A DNA stretch of 64,000 bases from Guillardia theta CCMP2712 (taxonomy: Eukaryota > Cryptophyceae > Pyrenomonadales > Geminigeraceae): NCBI RefSeq assembly GCF_000315625.1, contig NW_005434638.1, positions 251,300-315,299 of the forward strand, in the 5' to 3' direction. The translations under genes were made by a program, and so were the position numbers. Below the pieces are notes generated by a model. The model was not told the DNA's origin. It ran no database searches and saw nothing but the letters and a program-made list of their open reading frames with translations. Positions 1 through 10,379 of this stretch are shown here, one piece after another. Each line of letters starts with the position of its first letter. Within the stretch, counting starts at the first letter, position 1.

Positions 1-3000
1 GCTCGCTCCCGCTCCCTACTCGCCCGTAGAAAGTGTACACCTCCCCTCGCTCTGCCTTGATGAAACCAGCCCACTTTGAAAAGATTGTTCCATTCAGGAG
101 CATGCCGCTTGCATTGTTCTCTAAGTGATAAGAAGATTGCACGGAGACAACTTGAGGCAGAAACAAGGAACCGGAAGACTGATAGTAAGTTGCCCAGAGC
201 CCTGAATCATCCGGCAAACTCTTAAAGTAGCCTGAATATTGAAACACCAGTGGTTGATTCACTGTAATTTGCGAGTCCTGAACAAGAAATCTCTGAGAGT
301 AAAGAGTCAGAAAGGGAGAATTGCCAGCGACTGTGTTCGCTGTGAAGACATCGACCTTCAAACAACCATCCTTTGCACCTTCCAAATTCAACACCCGCAA
401 CCCGCTCTTCTCTGTTAAGGCTGCACCATAGATCTCTCCATCGTGTATATCAGAGGATAGCACCCTTGTATCTCCAAAGAACTTTGACATGATAGTCAGA
501 TTTCTGTCAGGAGACGGGTTTCCGTAAGCGTCGTTGATGAAAATCGAGAAAGTGGATTGAGCCCCAGCGGTAGCGAGGGTCAAGTACATCCCTTGAGCTA
601 GACAAGCCCCAGTGCATGCTGCTGAAGGGTTGACAGTCAAGTTCTGTGGGAAACCCTGAAAGAGCCCCTGAGCAATGAACGCTGAAGACGGAACCAGGGA
701 AAAGGCGGCTCCTCCTACCTGCCATTGAAGCTCCAGATCATAATTTGCCGCGCACCGAACGTTCGCTTCTACTCTGATGGGATAGAAGGATGAAGTCGTA
801 GGAAACGTGTAAGGGAACCTCACTTCAAGACTTGCCAATGACGACCATGAGTCAACAAGCAATTGATCATCTATCCACAGGCGCATCCTCTCTTCAATGC
901 TATTTGCTTTCAAGGAGAAGTTGTACGTCTGTCCTAATACGGGGACAATCGATCCTTGATATCTGAAGCTGAAGGATTGACCTCTGAGCAGATTGCTTCC
1001 TGTCGGAACTCCATTGCAACTACAAACAGATCTAGTGCAAAGGTTGACGTTGGGCACTCCTTCTACCAGTGATGCTTTTGGCGAAGTAAGGTTAAGACTC
1101 TGATAGTACGTCGCTGACAGACTTCCAGGATAGAGAAAGGACACATCGACATCGTAACGTCCTGCATGGGTCAACAGATATGAAATGCTGCAGTCTGCTG
1201 AGGTTGAAACAGACTGATTCTGATAGTCATACGCAGCTTGAGAGATCTGAAAATAACGCGAATATTCACACGTATCGATACTGTTTCCATACTGGTCTCT
1301 CGTCCTCACAGCAAACTGTGACAGCGTTCCAGCAGTTGTCAGCGACAATTCATTGCCGTATGCTTGAGACAATGTGGGACTGCTGATAGACGGGTTGACA
1401 GTAGTCTTGTATGGACTAGCATTGATGGGATAGGAGAAGAAGAGATTGTTGGAGGTGATCGAAACAAAACCTTCAGTCACCAGCGCATTCTTCCATCGCA
1501 ATGATAGTCCGCTACTCAATGTTGAAGTGGAGTAGTCGGCTTCAAAGTAGAACAGACTGGTCGATTTGAACGTGTAGTTTGACTGCAAAGTTAAAGATTG
1601 CAAGCTGTCCCACTGGTCCACGAAGATGAAGTTATCAATCCAAATGCGTACACGATCATTGACTGACAACAACGTCAACTCAAAGGTCCGTGAAAGACTC
1701 GATGAAATCTGAAGGAATCCTGTCAAATGGGCATTCAAACTATTCCAATCGGAAGGGATTTCCAGGTTTGACACGTTGAAAGACAGAGAACTCAACGACT
1801 GTGTGATCGTTGCTACCGAATCAGCAGATGAAACAGCCGCCGTGATGCCTCCAACTTCTGTCAACGAACAGAATATGTTGTAAGAGCCTGCGATGTTGAC
1901 ATTTTGGATGATGAAAGCCCACAAACCAGCAGAGAAGTAGGACGCTGTGCTTCTGACAGCTTTTGCAGACTTTGTCTCGATTGCAAACTCAACGATAATC
2001 TGATTGGTAATGGCTGAATTAAGATCGTTGCCATAACTGTCTTTCGTCTGAACGTAAAGAATGGAAATCAGTCCTGCTGTTTGCACACCCAAGGCTTGCC
2101 CTGACACCGTAGACATAGATGCACAGACAGAAGACGGTAAAACTTGGACTGAAAACGGACTGTCTCCTATGGAGGCAAGAAAGACGAGTTGTTCTGGATC
2201 GACGACTTGTCTATCAAAGCCGCTACCACTCCAATCGAGCTCCAAATAGAAAACTCCAGTGACATAAAAGTATTCGATCACGACTTCATACAGATTGGAA
2301 GTAGCCAAGTAAAACTGCTGATTGATGACAAGAGGTGATGTGGGTAGAAAGCTGTCAAACAATGTCATACCATTGAAGTACAACCTTGTAGGTGAAGAAC
2401 TGTTGACATAGATGGTATACATCCCTGACACCTTGGGCTTCAAGAACCCTCTCTTCCTTCCACCATAATATCCCGACAAGGCTGGAAGCTGTGAATCTTG
2501 GGTAGATGCTAAGATAGGAGTAGTGAAAAACCGATCGCTGTAATATGTGGAAGACAATCCACCGGAAAGCAACAGATAATATGATACTAGGAAGGATCCC
2601 TTCTGATTGATGGAGACTGAGAATGACTGTAATGAAGTGTTGTAGAGCATAGAAGAGGTATCGTATTCGCGGAGAACAATCGTTTCACCAGGTACATCGT
2701 TCTGGAACGAGTCCTGGACAACGATTGAAAGTTTTGATGGGGTCCCTGCTGTCATGAGCGTCAGGCCGGACCCGAGCAATTGACTCTTAGAGGCGCACAC
2801 AGGAGCAGGCACTATCTCGACTGATGTTTCAGAGATTCCTACTGGAGCGCAAGCGTAAAAAACATTCCCACTCACTCGCCAAGACTGACTTGAACCAGTG
2901 GTGATAGACAATGACGAGATGTTGGTGCTGTTGCTATATTGTTGAAATTCTGATCTGATGCTCAAGTATTCGTTCGTCGTCCCTCCAAAGTCGTACGTCC

Positions 3001-5686
3001 CGCTGCTCTCCCTCCCCCCGTCTAGACTGCTCCAGTGATCCAAGATCAGCTCGTTGTCTACCCACACCTTCACCCGCTCGCTCCCGCTCCCTACCCGCCC
3101 GTAGAAAGTGTACACCTCCCTTCCCTCCGGCCGCATGAAGCCTCCCCACCGTATGCTGAAGCCCGCGTAGTTGGATATGCTCGAGCCGGGGGGAGGGGAG
3201 CCAGGGGCTGCGGAGAAGTCCATGTCGGGGACGGGAGCAGACTTGACAGCGAAGGCGGGGTCAAGGTCGGGAGAGTCGTAGTAGGTGGCAGATAAGATAC
3301 CAGGAGTCAAAATACAGTTGACCACTCGTCCGTATCCAGCTTTAGTGGCATTATACACGATGACGGAGCTGCCGTTGACTTGGATAAGCGTTCCTCTCAC
3401 ATCCTTGACGCCAGCCACGGAATACACCAGAATCATATCGAAGATGACGTCATTGAGGTTTATAGGATTCATGTACGAGTCGTATGCTGCAATTGTGAAT
3501 GGGCTTGACTGCCCTGCAGTTGCTATAGTAAGAGCGTTTCCAAATACCTGTGAGAACCTTGAATTGACTCCCGAAGGATGAACCGAACATCTGATGGGAC
3601 TATCGATGGTTAATATGCCATTGAAGCTGATAAACATTTCATAGGTTCCAGAGGAAGTCAAGAGATATTTTACAGTAGTCGCAGGAGAATTCACCCCCGG
3701 GTCTTGAGCTGGGAAAGAAATTTGGTCGGTTGAAGAACCAACCTTTGAAGCGTTGAGCTGCATATTCGAATATGAGATGGAGACTTCGTTTCCGTGTTCG
3801 TCGAATGAAAACACAGTGAATTGAGATGAGATGCCTGCTGTGGCGATGGATAATCCGTCACCAACCGTACGAAAGGACGAGACTGAAGCGACGTTCGGAG
3901 AGATGTTTATCTGAAAAGGGCTGCCGTGGACGTGAAATCCTTCGTAGCGACAGAATACCGTAAATGTCCCCGCTATTGTAGATATTGTCGCTACATCCAA
4001 ATGATCCCATGCTTGACTTTCAGAAGCCAAGATGTTGTATATCCTGTTGCTGACGGAATGCCTCGCTGTAATTTCAAAACTATCTAGAGATGCTTGTGTA
4101 GGATTTTGATATTTGTCTCGGACTTTGATGGTCATTTGTATTTGATCTCCGGCCTTGAAACTCATATCATCATTCAGCGAGAGAAGACAATTGTGGGCAT
4201 GAGCCGAGCCCGGGATAATGATGAAGGTTGCTGAAGGCAAATTTCCAGATGGTGTGAATAATGTGAGAGGTTGGGAATAACTTAAAGCGAAAGACTTTGA
4301 AGAAAACGGATTGGATGCCTGATACTCTGACTTCATACTGAAGTATTCGTTCGTCGTCCCTCCAAAGTCGTACGTCCCGCTGCTCTCCCTCCCCCCGTCT
4401 AGACTGCTCCAGTGATCCAAGATCAGCTCGTTGTCTACCCACACCTTCACCCGCTCGCTCCCGCTCCCTACCCGCCCGTAGAAAGTGTACACCTCCCCTC
4501 CCTCCGGCCGCATGAAGCCTCCCCACCGTATGCTGAAGCCCGCGTAGTTGGATATGCTCGAGCCGGGGGGAGGGGAGCCAGGGGCTGCGGAGAAGTCCAT
4601 GTCGGGGACGGGAGCAGACTTGACAGCGAAGGCGGGGTCAAGGTCGGGAGAGTCGTAGTAGGTGGCAGCAATGAGGTCAGAGGATAGAAAGAAATATTTG
4701 AGATCGTAGATTCCAGTTACATTGGGAGAGAGAAAATTGTATTGTAGTCCATCTGGCACAACTTCATGAGACATTGAAAGCGAGTAGACGGTAAAAGGAG
4801 TAGAAACCACGATCGTAAAGTTTTCTCCATCAACAGGGTTACCCCATGAGTCAAAGAATAATATTGTGGTGTTTACAGGAGAGGAGGGAAGGAGAAGCTT
4901 GGGAAACAGAGCAGCAGAGGACAGCAAAGGTGAAGGCCTTCCAGGAACAACCCATACAGGGCTGATGCGAAGGTCAATAACTGTTAGAATCAAGGAACCT
5001 GTCAGCAATTGAAGATTCATGCTTTCAGAGCTCCACAGAACTTCTAGTACTCGCCAATCGAACACGCTGACATTGAGACGGAAATCATTGATTTCGCTGT
5101 GATTGAGAAAAACAGATTGAGATCCCCCAACCTTGTACAGATCCTTGTTTATAGTCATGGCATATCCAGAGGTCATATCCAACCCGTCTGTCTTGATCTG
5201 AAATCGGTAATATCCTGAAACTATTGGCTGCAAATTAGCAGTCCAAGTCATCAGGTAAGGCAAAGTTTCAAGATCTTCCTTCAGGCATCTAGAAGACGGT
5301 AGGGAAAAGTTTCTGATTGGGTCGAGCAAGAGACCCGGAGATTCGGAGCTCGAATACAACGTTACTTTCATTCCAGGGACAGCTTTCCTGATTTCCAAGT
5401 CCATCGCGCCGGCTTTCTGCGGTGTTATTGACAACTCCATGTTCGAATTGGCCTCCATCGCGTAGTACAAGTCTTCTCCGGTGCTGGAGCCGCCTTTCAG
5501 TATAGCTGATACAACAGCACCTTCACGCATCAAGAATTCATCTTGGGAGCTGATGATGAGTGTAAACGGAGAACCTGCTGTCATCAAGATCCTTTCGGAG
5601 ATGTTGTTCTCGGTGGAGCTGGCAAGAACTTTCCATTGCCAAGAGAGAATGAAAAGCACGAGAGCGATTCGCCGAGGAAGCGACAT
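1..5686 (-). CDS. Secreted PA14 / filamin-type repeat protein (C-terminus off the left edge)
   Basis: One uninterrupted frame from the ATG at 5686 to the left edge (about 1,895 codons, no stop seen) with no intron, unlike nearly all its neighbours. The N-terminus is a signal peptide (basic start, then LVLFILSW, Ala-Ser cleavage region). After it two modules alternate. PA14-like beta-barrel units carry a 'V(K/R)(V/I)W(V/I)D(N/D)' strand and 'W.SL'; they lie near bases 5260-5000, 4640-4330, 3270-2950, 2480-2180, 1730-1440, 1010-690 and 80-1. Between them lie filamin/ABP280-like units marked by 'TAG..S.F.V...D.YGN'. PA14 modules usually bind glycans or mediate adhesion, so a cell-surface or matrix role is inferred. 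The copies at 2960-3280 and 4340-4670 are almost identical, a recent internal duplication. The family is sure; the exact function is not. Confidence 0.85.
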   Translation of the reverse strand, partial: MSLPRRIALVLFILSWQWKVLASSTENNISERILMTAGSPFTLIISSQDEFLMREGAVVSAILKGGSSTGEDLYYAMEANSNMELSITPQKAGAMDLEIRKAVPGMKVTLYSSSESPGLLLDPIRNFSLPSSRCLKEDLETLPYLMTWTANLQPIVSGYYRFQIKTDGLDMTSGYAMTINKDLYKVGGSQSVFLNHSEINDFRLNVSVFDWRVLEVLWSSESMNLQLLTGSLILTVIDLRISPVWVVPGRPSPLLSSAALFPKLLLPSSPVNTTILFFDSWGNPVDGENFTIVVSTPFTVYSLSMSHEVVPDGLQYNFLSPNVTGIYDLKYFFLSSDLIAATYYDSPDLDPAFAVKSAPVPDMDFSAAPGSPPPGSSISNYAGFSIRWGGFMRPEGGEVYTFYGRVGSGSERVKVWVDNELILDHWSSLDGGRESSGTYDFGGTTNEYFSMKSEYQASNPFSSKSFALSYSQPLTLFTPSGNLPSATFIIIPGSAHAHNCLLSLNDDMSFKAGDQIQMTIKVRDKYQNPTQASLDSFEITARHSVSNRIYNILASESQAWDHLDVATISTIAGTFTVFCRYEGFHVHGSPFQINISPNVASVSSFRTVGDGLSIATAGISSQFTVFSFDEHGNEVSISYSNMQLNASKVGSSTDQISFPAQDPGVNSPATTVKYLLTSSGTYEMFISFNGILTIDSPIRCSVHPSGVNSRFSQVFGNALTIATAGQSSPFTIAAYDSYMNPINLNDVIFDMILVYSVAGVKDVRGTLIQVNGSSVIVYNATKAGYGRVVNCILTPGILSATYYDSPDLDPAFAVKSAPVPDMDFSAAPGSPPPGSSISNYAGFSIRWGGFMRPEGREVYTFYGRVGSGSERVKVWVDNELILDHWSSLDGGRESSGTYDFGGTTNEYLSIRSEFQQYSNSTNISSLSITTGSSQSWRVSGNVFYACAPVGISETSVEIVPAPVCASKSQLLGSGLTLMTAGTPSKLSIVVQDSFQNDVPGETIVLREYDTSSMLYNTSLQSFSVSINQKGSFLVSYYLLLSGGLSSTYYSDRFFTTPILASTQDSQLPALSGYYGGRKRGFLKPKVSGMYTIYVNSSSPTRLYFNGMTLFDSFLPTSPLVINQQFYLATSNLYEVVIEYFYVTGVFYLELDWSGSGFDRQVVDPEQLVFLASIGDSPFSVQVLPSSVCASMSTVSGQALGVQTAGLISILYVQTKDSYGNDLNSAITNQIIVEFAIETKSAKAVRSTASYFSAGLWAFIIQNVNIAGSYNIFCSLTEVGGITAAVSSADSVATITQSLSSLSFNVSNLEIPSDWNSLNAHLTGFLQISSSLSRTFELTLLSVNDRVRIWIDNFIFVDQWDSLQSLTLQSNYTFKSTSLFYFEADYSTSTLSSGLSLRWKNALVTEGFVSITSNNLFFSYPINASPYKTTVNPSISSPTLSQAYGNELSLTTAGTLSQFAVRTRDQYGNSIDTCEYSRYFQISQAAYDYQNQSVSTSADCSISYLLTHAGRYDVDVSFLYPGSLSATYYQSLNLTSPKASLVEGVPNVNLCTRSVCSCNGVPTGSNLLRGQSFSFRYQGSIVPVLGQTYNFSLKANSIEERMRLWIDDQLLVDSWSSLASLEVRFPYTFPTTSSFYPIRVEANVRCAANYDLELQWQVGGAAFSLVPSSAFIAQGLFQGFPQNLTVNPSAACTGACLAQGMYLTLATAGAQSTFSIFINDAYGNPSPDRNLTIMSKFFGDTRVLSSDIHDGEIYGAALTEKSGLRVLNLEGAKDGCLKVDVFTANTVAGNSPFLTLYSQRFLVQDSQITVNQPLVFQYSGYFKSLPDDSGLWATYYQSSGSLFLPQVVSVQSSYHLENNASGMLLNGTIFSKWAGFIKAERGEVYTFYGRVGSGSE
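2960..3284 (-). repeat. Duplicated PA14 module, copy 1
   Basis: This stretch is almost identical at base level to 4340-4668 in the same gene and encodes the same PA14 module (FSAAPGSPPPGSS to TYDFGGTTNEY). The low divergence, against much more diverged sister modules, indicates recent tandem duplication or gene conversion. A third, more diverged relative begins at the left edge (1-80). Confidence 0.85.
4340..4668 (-). repeat. Duplicated PA14 module, copy 2
   Basis: Partner of the 2960-3284 copy; only a few substitutions separate them. Both remain in the same open frame. Confidence 0.85.
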
Positions 5687-6930
5687 GGCGGGGGGCGAGC
5701 AGCTCAGGTGAGAGAGAGCGTCTCACCTCCCGCGCGGTCGGAGGCTGAGCACATGAGCGACAACCAGACGGATCGTGAGGATATCATGAGCGACAACGTC
5801 GAAAAAACAAATCAAACCGCTTAGTCAATTTGAAAAGTTTGAGAGCCGGACTCGGGACAGCCGGGCCGCCGCCCGGCCGGCGGCGGCCCCGGGCCGGACT
5901 TTGCGGACGGTCGGGCAGTGACGCACACTGAGCGACCGCACGCCGGCCCCTCGGACTCCGGAAGTCACACGGCTTTGGCATTGGACGGACCATCATCACG
6001 GTCACGTGTCAAGCCGCCGCGTCACGGACGGACTGTGAACTGAGGTTCACTGCCAAATTCCGAGCTCAGTTAGTCTGAGTTGTGCTGGAGCCCCCCCGGC
6101 CTCAAGTCGGATCTGGCCGCTCCCGGAGGCCCGGCGGCCGCGGGGCGCTCACGTGAGCCACTGACTCTCAGCACCCGGCATGTCAGTGTCCCCGGGCCCG
6201 GACCACACGTCCCCGGGCCCGGGCCACACTCCGGGACTCAGTGGGGAGTCTAAAAAATCAAAGTTAAGTTAAAAATCAGCACGAGGACAATCTTAACTTT
6301 GAGTAATAATCTGACAAGTAGAGGAGGCGTCACTTTCAAAGGGCCCCACCTGGAGTATCTCCGAAGTTCACTAACGCCTGCGCCATGGCTGGCCCCCAGA
6401 TGCCAGGGGTGGGTCCTGAGTCCGCAACTGAAATGCAGCCCACCCGTACCCAAGCCTTGAAGGTGCAGTAGGATGATATGGTAGGGTTATATCATGTGAG
6501 GGGTGGCTGTGTTTGAAAAAGGAATGGTGCAGGGCAAGCATGGTGCGCGGGGAGAAAAGGAGAGCAGATGAGAGCTGTTTGGGAGATGATGCTGTCAAGC
6601 TTGTCTTCTTTCTGCTGTGTGGTAGATATCGTGTAACTTTTTCAGAGCGATGGGCACCTGCCCTGCAGCCTGCCCTGTCTGCTCTATACCTCACAGCTTC
6701 CTACCTCATTCCGCATTCTTTTGTTTGCTTTTCCCCTGCATTCACATTGTTCTACTCCTCCAACCCCTCCGCGTCTCTTCTATCTCTTTCAGTAGGAATG
6801 GTAAAACGGGGTCACGAGGGAGGAACATGAAAGGAAGCAGTCTAGAAGTTTCTCTGCTGATCCATACCGCAGGTCTCGGGATCTCGTCGACACGATGATC
6901 GGAGGATCCTGGCACTAGAGGAGGCTCGGA
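5687..6930. other. Intergenic: GC-rich island plus dispersed TTAACTTTGAGTAA element
   Basis: Upstream region of the PA14 gene. 5851-5905 is a nearly pure C/G self-complementary stretch (CCGCCCGGCCGGCGGCGG), and 6085-6240 is also GC-rich. 6259-6304 carries CAAAGTTAAGTTAAAAATC, then CACGAGGACAATC, then the inverse TTAACTTTGAGTAA. Close relatives of this element occur at 33.3 and 36.2 kb. No convincing gene is seen; the short frames here lack splice logic or homology. Confidence 0.6.
6259..6304. repeat. Dispersed element with inverted TTAACTTTGAGTAA ends
   Basis: The segment CAAAGTTAAGTTAAAAATC plus CACGAGGACAATC recurs with one change at 33308-33341 and 36208-36241. Here it is closed by the inverse motif, so it could fold as a hairpin or represent a short MITE-like unit. 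Confidence 0.55.
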
Positions 6931-7341
6931 ATGTTGAGATGCTTTGGGAGCCCGTCTCAAGTGAGACCGGAGAACGAGCAAACAGAGGAGGAGCTCGAGA
7001 AAGCAAAGAAAAAGATCTCGGAGCTGGAAGGGAAGCTGACGAGTTTGGCAAGAGAGAAAAAAGAGCTTCAGCTGGCGCTCCAGCAGGCGACTGTCAAGAA
7101 CGCACCTGCCAGGCCAGAGAATGCTCGAGGATGGGAGAACGGAAACTATCAGACCTCGCACGACAGCAAGTTCGCAGTGAACAAGTTAGAAGTTGTGGGG
7201 GGCGATGGGAAGCCTCAGGCCATGTTAGGAAAGATCGAGGAGAGAGTGCAAGAAGGAACAAGTATATTGGGAGAGGAGCTGCTGAGGGACAAGACGAATG
7301 CCGAGCAGATATGTGATGCTTTGGCATGGCTCAGATTTTAG
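6931..7341 (+). CDS. Putative small coiled-coil protein or exon
   Basis: A 136-codon frame starts at 6931 with an in-frame stop just upstream (TAG at 6916) and ends in TAG at 7341. Residues about 18-55 form a strong heptad coiled coil (EELEKAKKKISELEGKL, then AREKKELQLALQQA), and a second helical stretch lies near the C-terminus (IEERVQEGTSILGEELL). A helical stretch in another frame just upstream (RRILALEEARNVEMLWE, from about 6891) could be a preceding exon, but I found no splice pair that joins them in frame. Family not recognised. Confidence 0.45.
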   Translation: MLRCFGSPSQVRPENEQTEEELEKAKKKISELEGKLTSLAREKKELQLALQQATVKNAPARPENARGWENGNYQTSHDSKFAVNKLEVVGGDGKPQAMLGKIEERVQEGTSILGEELLRDKTNAEQICDALAWLRF

Positions 7342-8453
7342 AGTATGATCTAAACAATGTTGTGGTATCGACTCGTCTCAGACACAGTTGCGACTTCCTT
7401 TGTCACCATGGATCCAAATCAAGCCTGTTCGAATTGGAATGTTCCATCAGCTCTGTGACTGTGTCAGCCTGTCACACGAGCACTGCTCTGAGAAGCTCCG
7501 GACACAGAACGGTTCGTTATGACTCCTGCCGAGTCAGTAAGGTGTGCACACCAACTGGACTTGGATTCAAGTGGAAGTCGAGCTCGAGCGCATCGGTAGT
7601 CAGTTGTGGACTAGTGTCTCTCAGAGAGCACCCGGGTGTGGCAGTTGAGATAGAGTAGTATCTCTCTAGGTGATCTCGCGAGGCTCCACTGACTGGCCAT
7701 GGGTTCAGTGAGATGGGATGGTACATGTTCGGAGATGACGACCAGAGTTAGTTTTCCACTTGTTGGAAGTTGGCGACTGAGAAGTACTGATGAGGGGTTG
7801 TTGTCTAAGCCTTGTCATTCGGCCCCGCTGTACTTTCATTCCGACGCCTTGATCACACCCGCAATCATCCCAACATACTTTTGTAGTGTGACTTACCGTA
7901 CTCAGTTTGATGACTCTAGTGCTTCTGCCCGGGCCCGGGGAACACTGGCGGCCTCGACGCGCGTACGGCACGGTAGTCATGCTGAGTGACTGTACTGTCT
8001 CGTGTTGATTAAGACCATTTGCTATTGCTATTGTCAACCACTGCATTCAAGTACCGGCGACCGTGACTCAGTGAGTAACGCCTTCCCGAAGTTCCGTGCA
8101 CCAGTCCGTGCACCCGTGCACTGTCAAACGACTGGTCTGCCAGCAATCGCGGTTTCCAAGTTAAAATACAATTAGCTAAATCCTTTTAAACGTTCGTTGG
8201 AAAGTTTATGGTTCGCACAATGAGGGCGGGAGGTGACAGGGAGTGAGGGGATGAAGAGAGTCGATGACAGGCTTGTCACGCCTGAGAGGGAGTCAGCGGT
8301 AAGATGGGGCCTGATGCTCGGTACCTTGTGAGGAATCTGCTAATGAGTCCCTTACAAGTTGAGGCTACTTCATCCTTGACTGCGTCATTCTCGTTCTCGG
8401 CCCTTGAACAGTAAGTTACGGAAGTTTCTCGATAGCTAGTAGAAGCCACAGCG
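7342..8453. other. Intergenic, nothing recognised
   Basis: Mixed-composition sequence of about 1.1 kb. Several 60-110-codon frames exist on both strands, but none shows domain motifs, a signal peptide or exon-intron signals. It contains CCCGGGCCCGGGG at 7929-7941. The final part is the upstream region of the coiled-coil gene starting at 8454. Confidence 0.5.
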
Positions 8454-10339
8454 ATGGAGAGTGACATTGTCGAGGAAGACGTAGATGACATATTCTTCCC
8501 CCCAGCGAAGCCGGTCAGAGCCGCTTCACGTCCAGCCCGCGCTGGTCGTCGAGCCATGTTAGCTTCTTCGGACGAACAGGATGATTCGGGTGCAGGAGAT
8601 CAACCCACGACGTATGGGAGCAGCATAGCACAACGAAATGATACAAGAGTGCAATCAGAGGAAACGGCTGCAGACAAAGGAACAGGGTCTTCCGGTTACT
8701 CCGCCAGTCTTGGGAGTTATAATCCCTCGAATCGGAGACGGAGAAACTTCTTGTTGGGCGGCTTGATAAACAAGGACCCTGACAATGATGACGATGGCAA
8801 GGAGAATGTCGTTGACAACTCAGAAAGCAACGTTTCATCTGAGAGGCAAGAAAAACTACGACCGAGCTTCTCCTCATCGCCGCAACCTGGGCAGGACAAC
8901 AATTACAGTCAAGACAGGACCAACCCAACCTCCTATCAACAGCAAGATTCTGCTCCATCACGATCGCCTGGGCCTGGTGCACAGGCTCCATCGTTCATGG
9001 GGAGAGATGCGAGCAATGCGGTTGTGCAACCTGCACAGTATAGTGGCTCTGTTGATCCGCCTCAGTCCTCCAAGCCGAACTTTCCTTTGATGCAGAATGC
9101 GAACGCAGCGGAGTCGAAGCAAGGATCGATGAGCAACGGGATGATGATGGGTGTTGGGCTCAACTCTATGGCTGCGCCTTCCTCCATGCCAGCGAAAGGA
9201 GGCTTCAAGTTCAAGTTCGGGGGGAAGGGAGTGGAGCTTCCGTCGGCAGGGGGGATGATGGCGATCCACGAGGAGAGAGGTCAAAACACTCAGGGAGAGG
9301 ATCAAAGTCTACAAGGAAACCGACACATGTCCTCGTCTCCCTCAGCTGTTGGACCTTCTGTGCGATCCTCCCACCAGTCTCATCACAGTTTCGCCCCGTC
9401 CAGGTCGGAGGAGAGTTCGATCTCCCCAGAGACCTCCAAGCCGAAGCACAGGCGGGACGGAGATGTGAAATCGTTCAAGAGCGATCGGCTGAGACTGTTG
9501 GAGGAAGAGCTGAACGCGCTGGAAGTCACCCAGAAGCTTTCAAATGCTTACGTAGATGACAAGGTATGATTGGACGGATGAGCACTGTTCGAATGAAGTG
9601 ACATGCTGGTCTTAGGGACAAGATCTGAAGACGAAGCAGAGGAAGATGAATGAACCAAGATCTGCTGAGATTGACGTCCAGGCAAAGGTGGACACAGGTC
9701 TTCGACATGGAAACGATTCAGAGAGCATCAAGGCGGAGTTGCTGAAAGCTTACAAGCAAGCCGAGGAATACAGGAGGCAGTGCGAGAGGTAGAATTTGCT
9801 CTTCCTCCCTTTCTACTTCTCCTTCTCTTTCGATCGGCCGAACGATGGGCTGATTGACTGCTTCTCTGAAGGTATAAAACACAGCTTGATCAATTCACAA
9901 ACGCATATGATGAGATAGCAAGACTGAAGAATCTTGTTGCAGAGAAGGTGAACTATCCCATCTGTTCCTCTCCTGATCACCCCTACCGATACATCCCATG
10001 AACCTTTCCATGAACTTGCTCTGCTTCTTGTACCCTCCTTCCATCCTCTCCCTCTCCTCTTGCTTTCCTAGGCTTGCCCTCTTCTCTCTCGACTGACGTC
10101 TGTGCAGGTGAAAGTGATCTCGATCCTAGAAAAGGAAAGGAGCTCGTTGAACAAGGTACATCGCCAGTACCAGAAGGAGTACAAGGGGCAGGAGACACTG
10201 GAGGCAGAGCATGCGGAGAGGATGCGGAGGCTGAACGAGGAGCTGAGGGTCTCCAAGGCAAGAGTCGCCAAGTACAAAGAGATTCATGCTGAGCTCGAGT
10301 CGCAACTCACCAAGGCAGAAGACAAGGTGCCGACTACGA

Positions 10340-10379
<40 letters not shown>

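Noticed and set aside
5538-5824. Short plus- and minus-strand frames near the PA14 gene start
   Set aside because: They overlap the signal-peptide exon of the PA14 gene in other frames.
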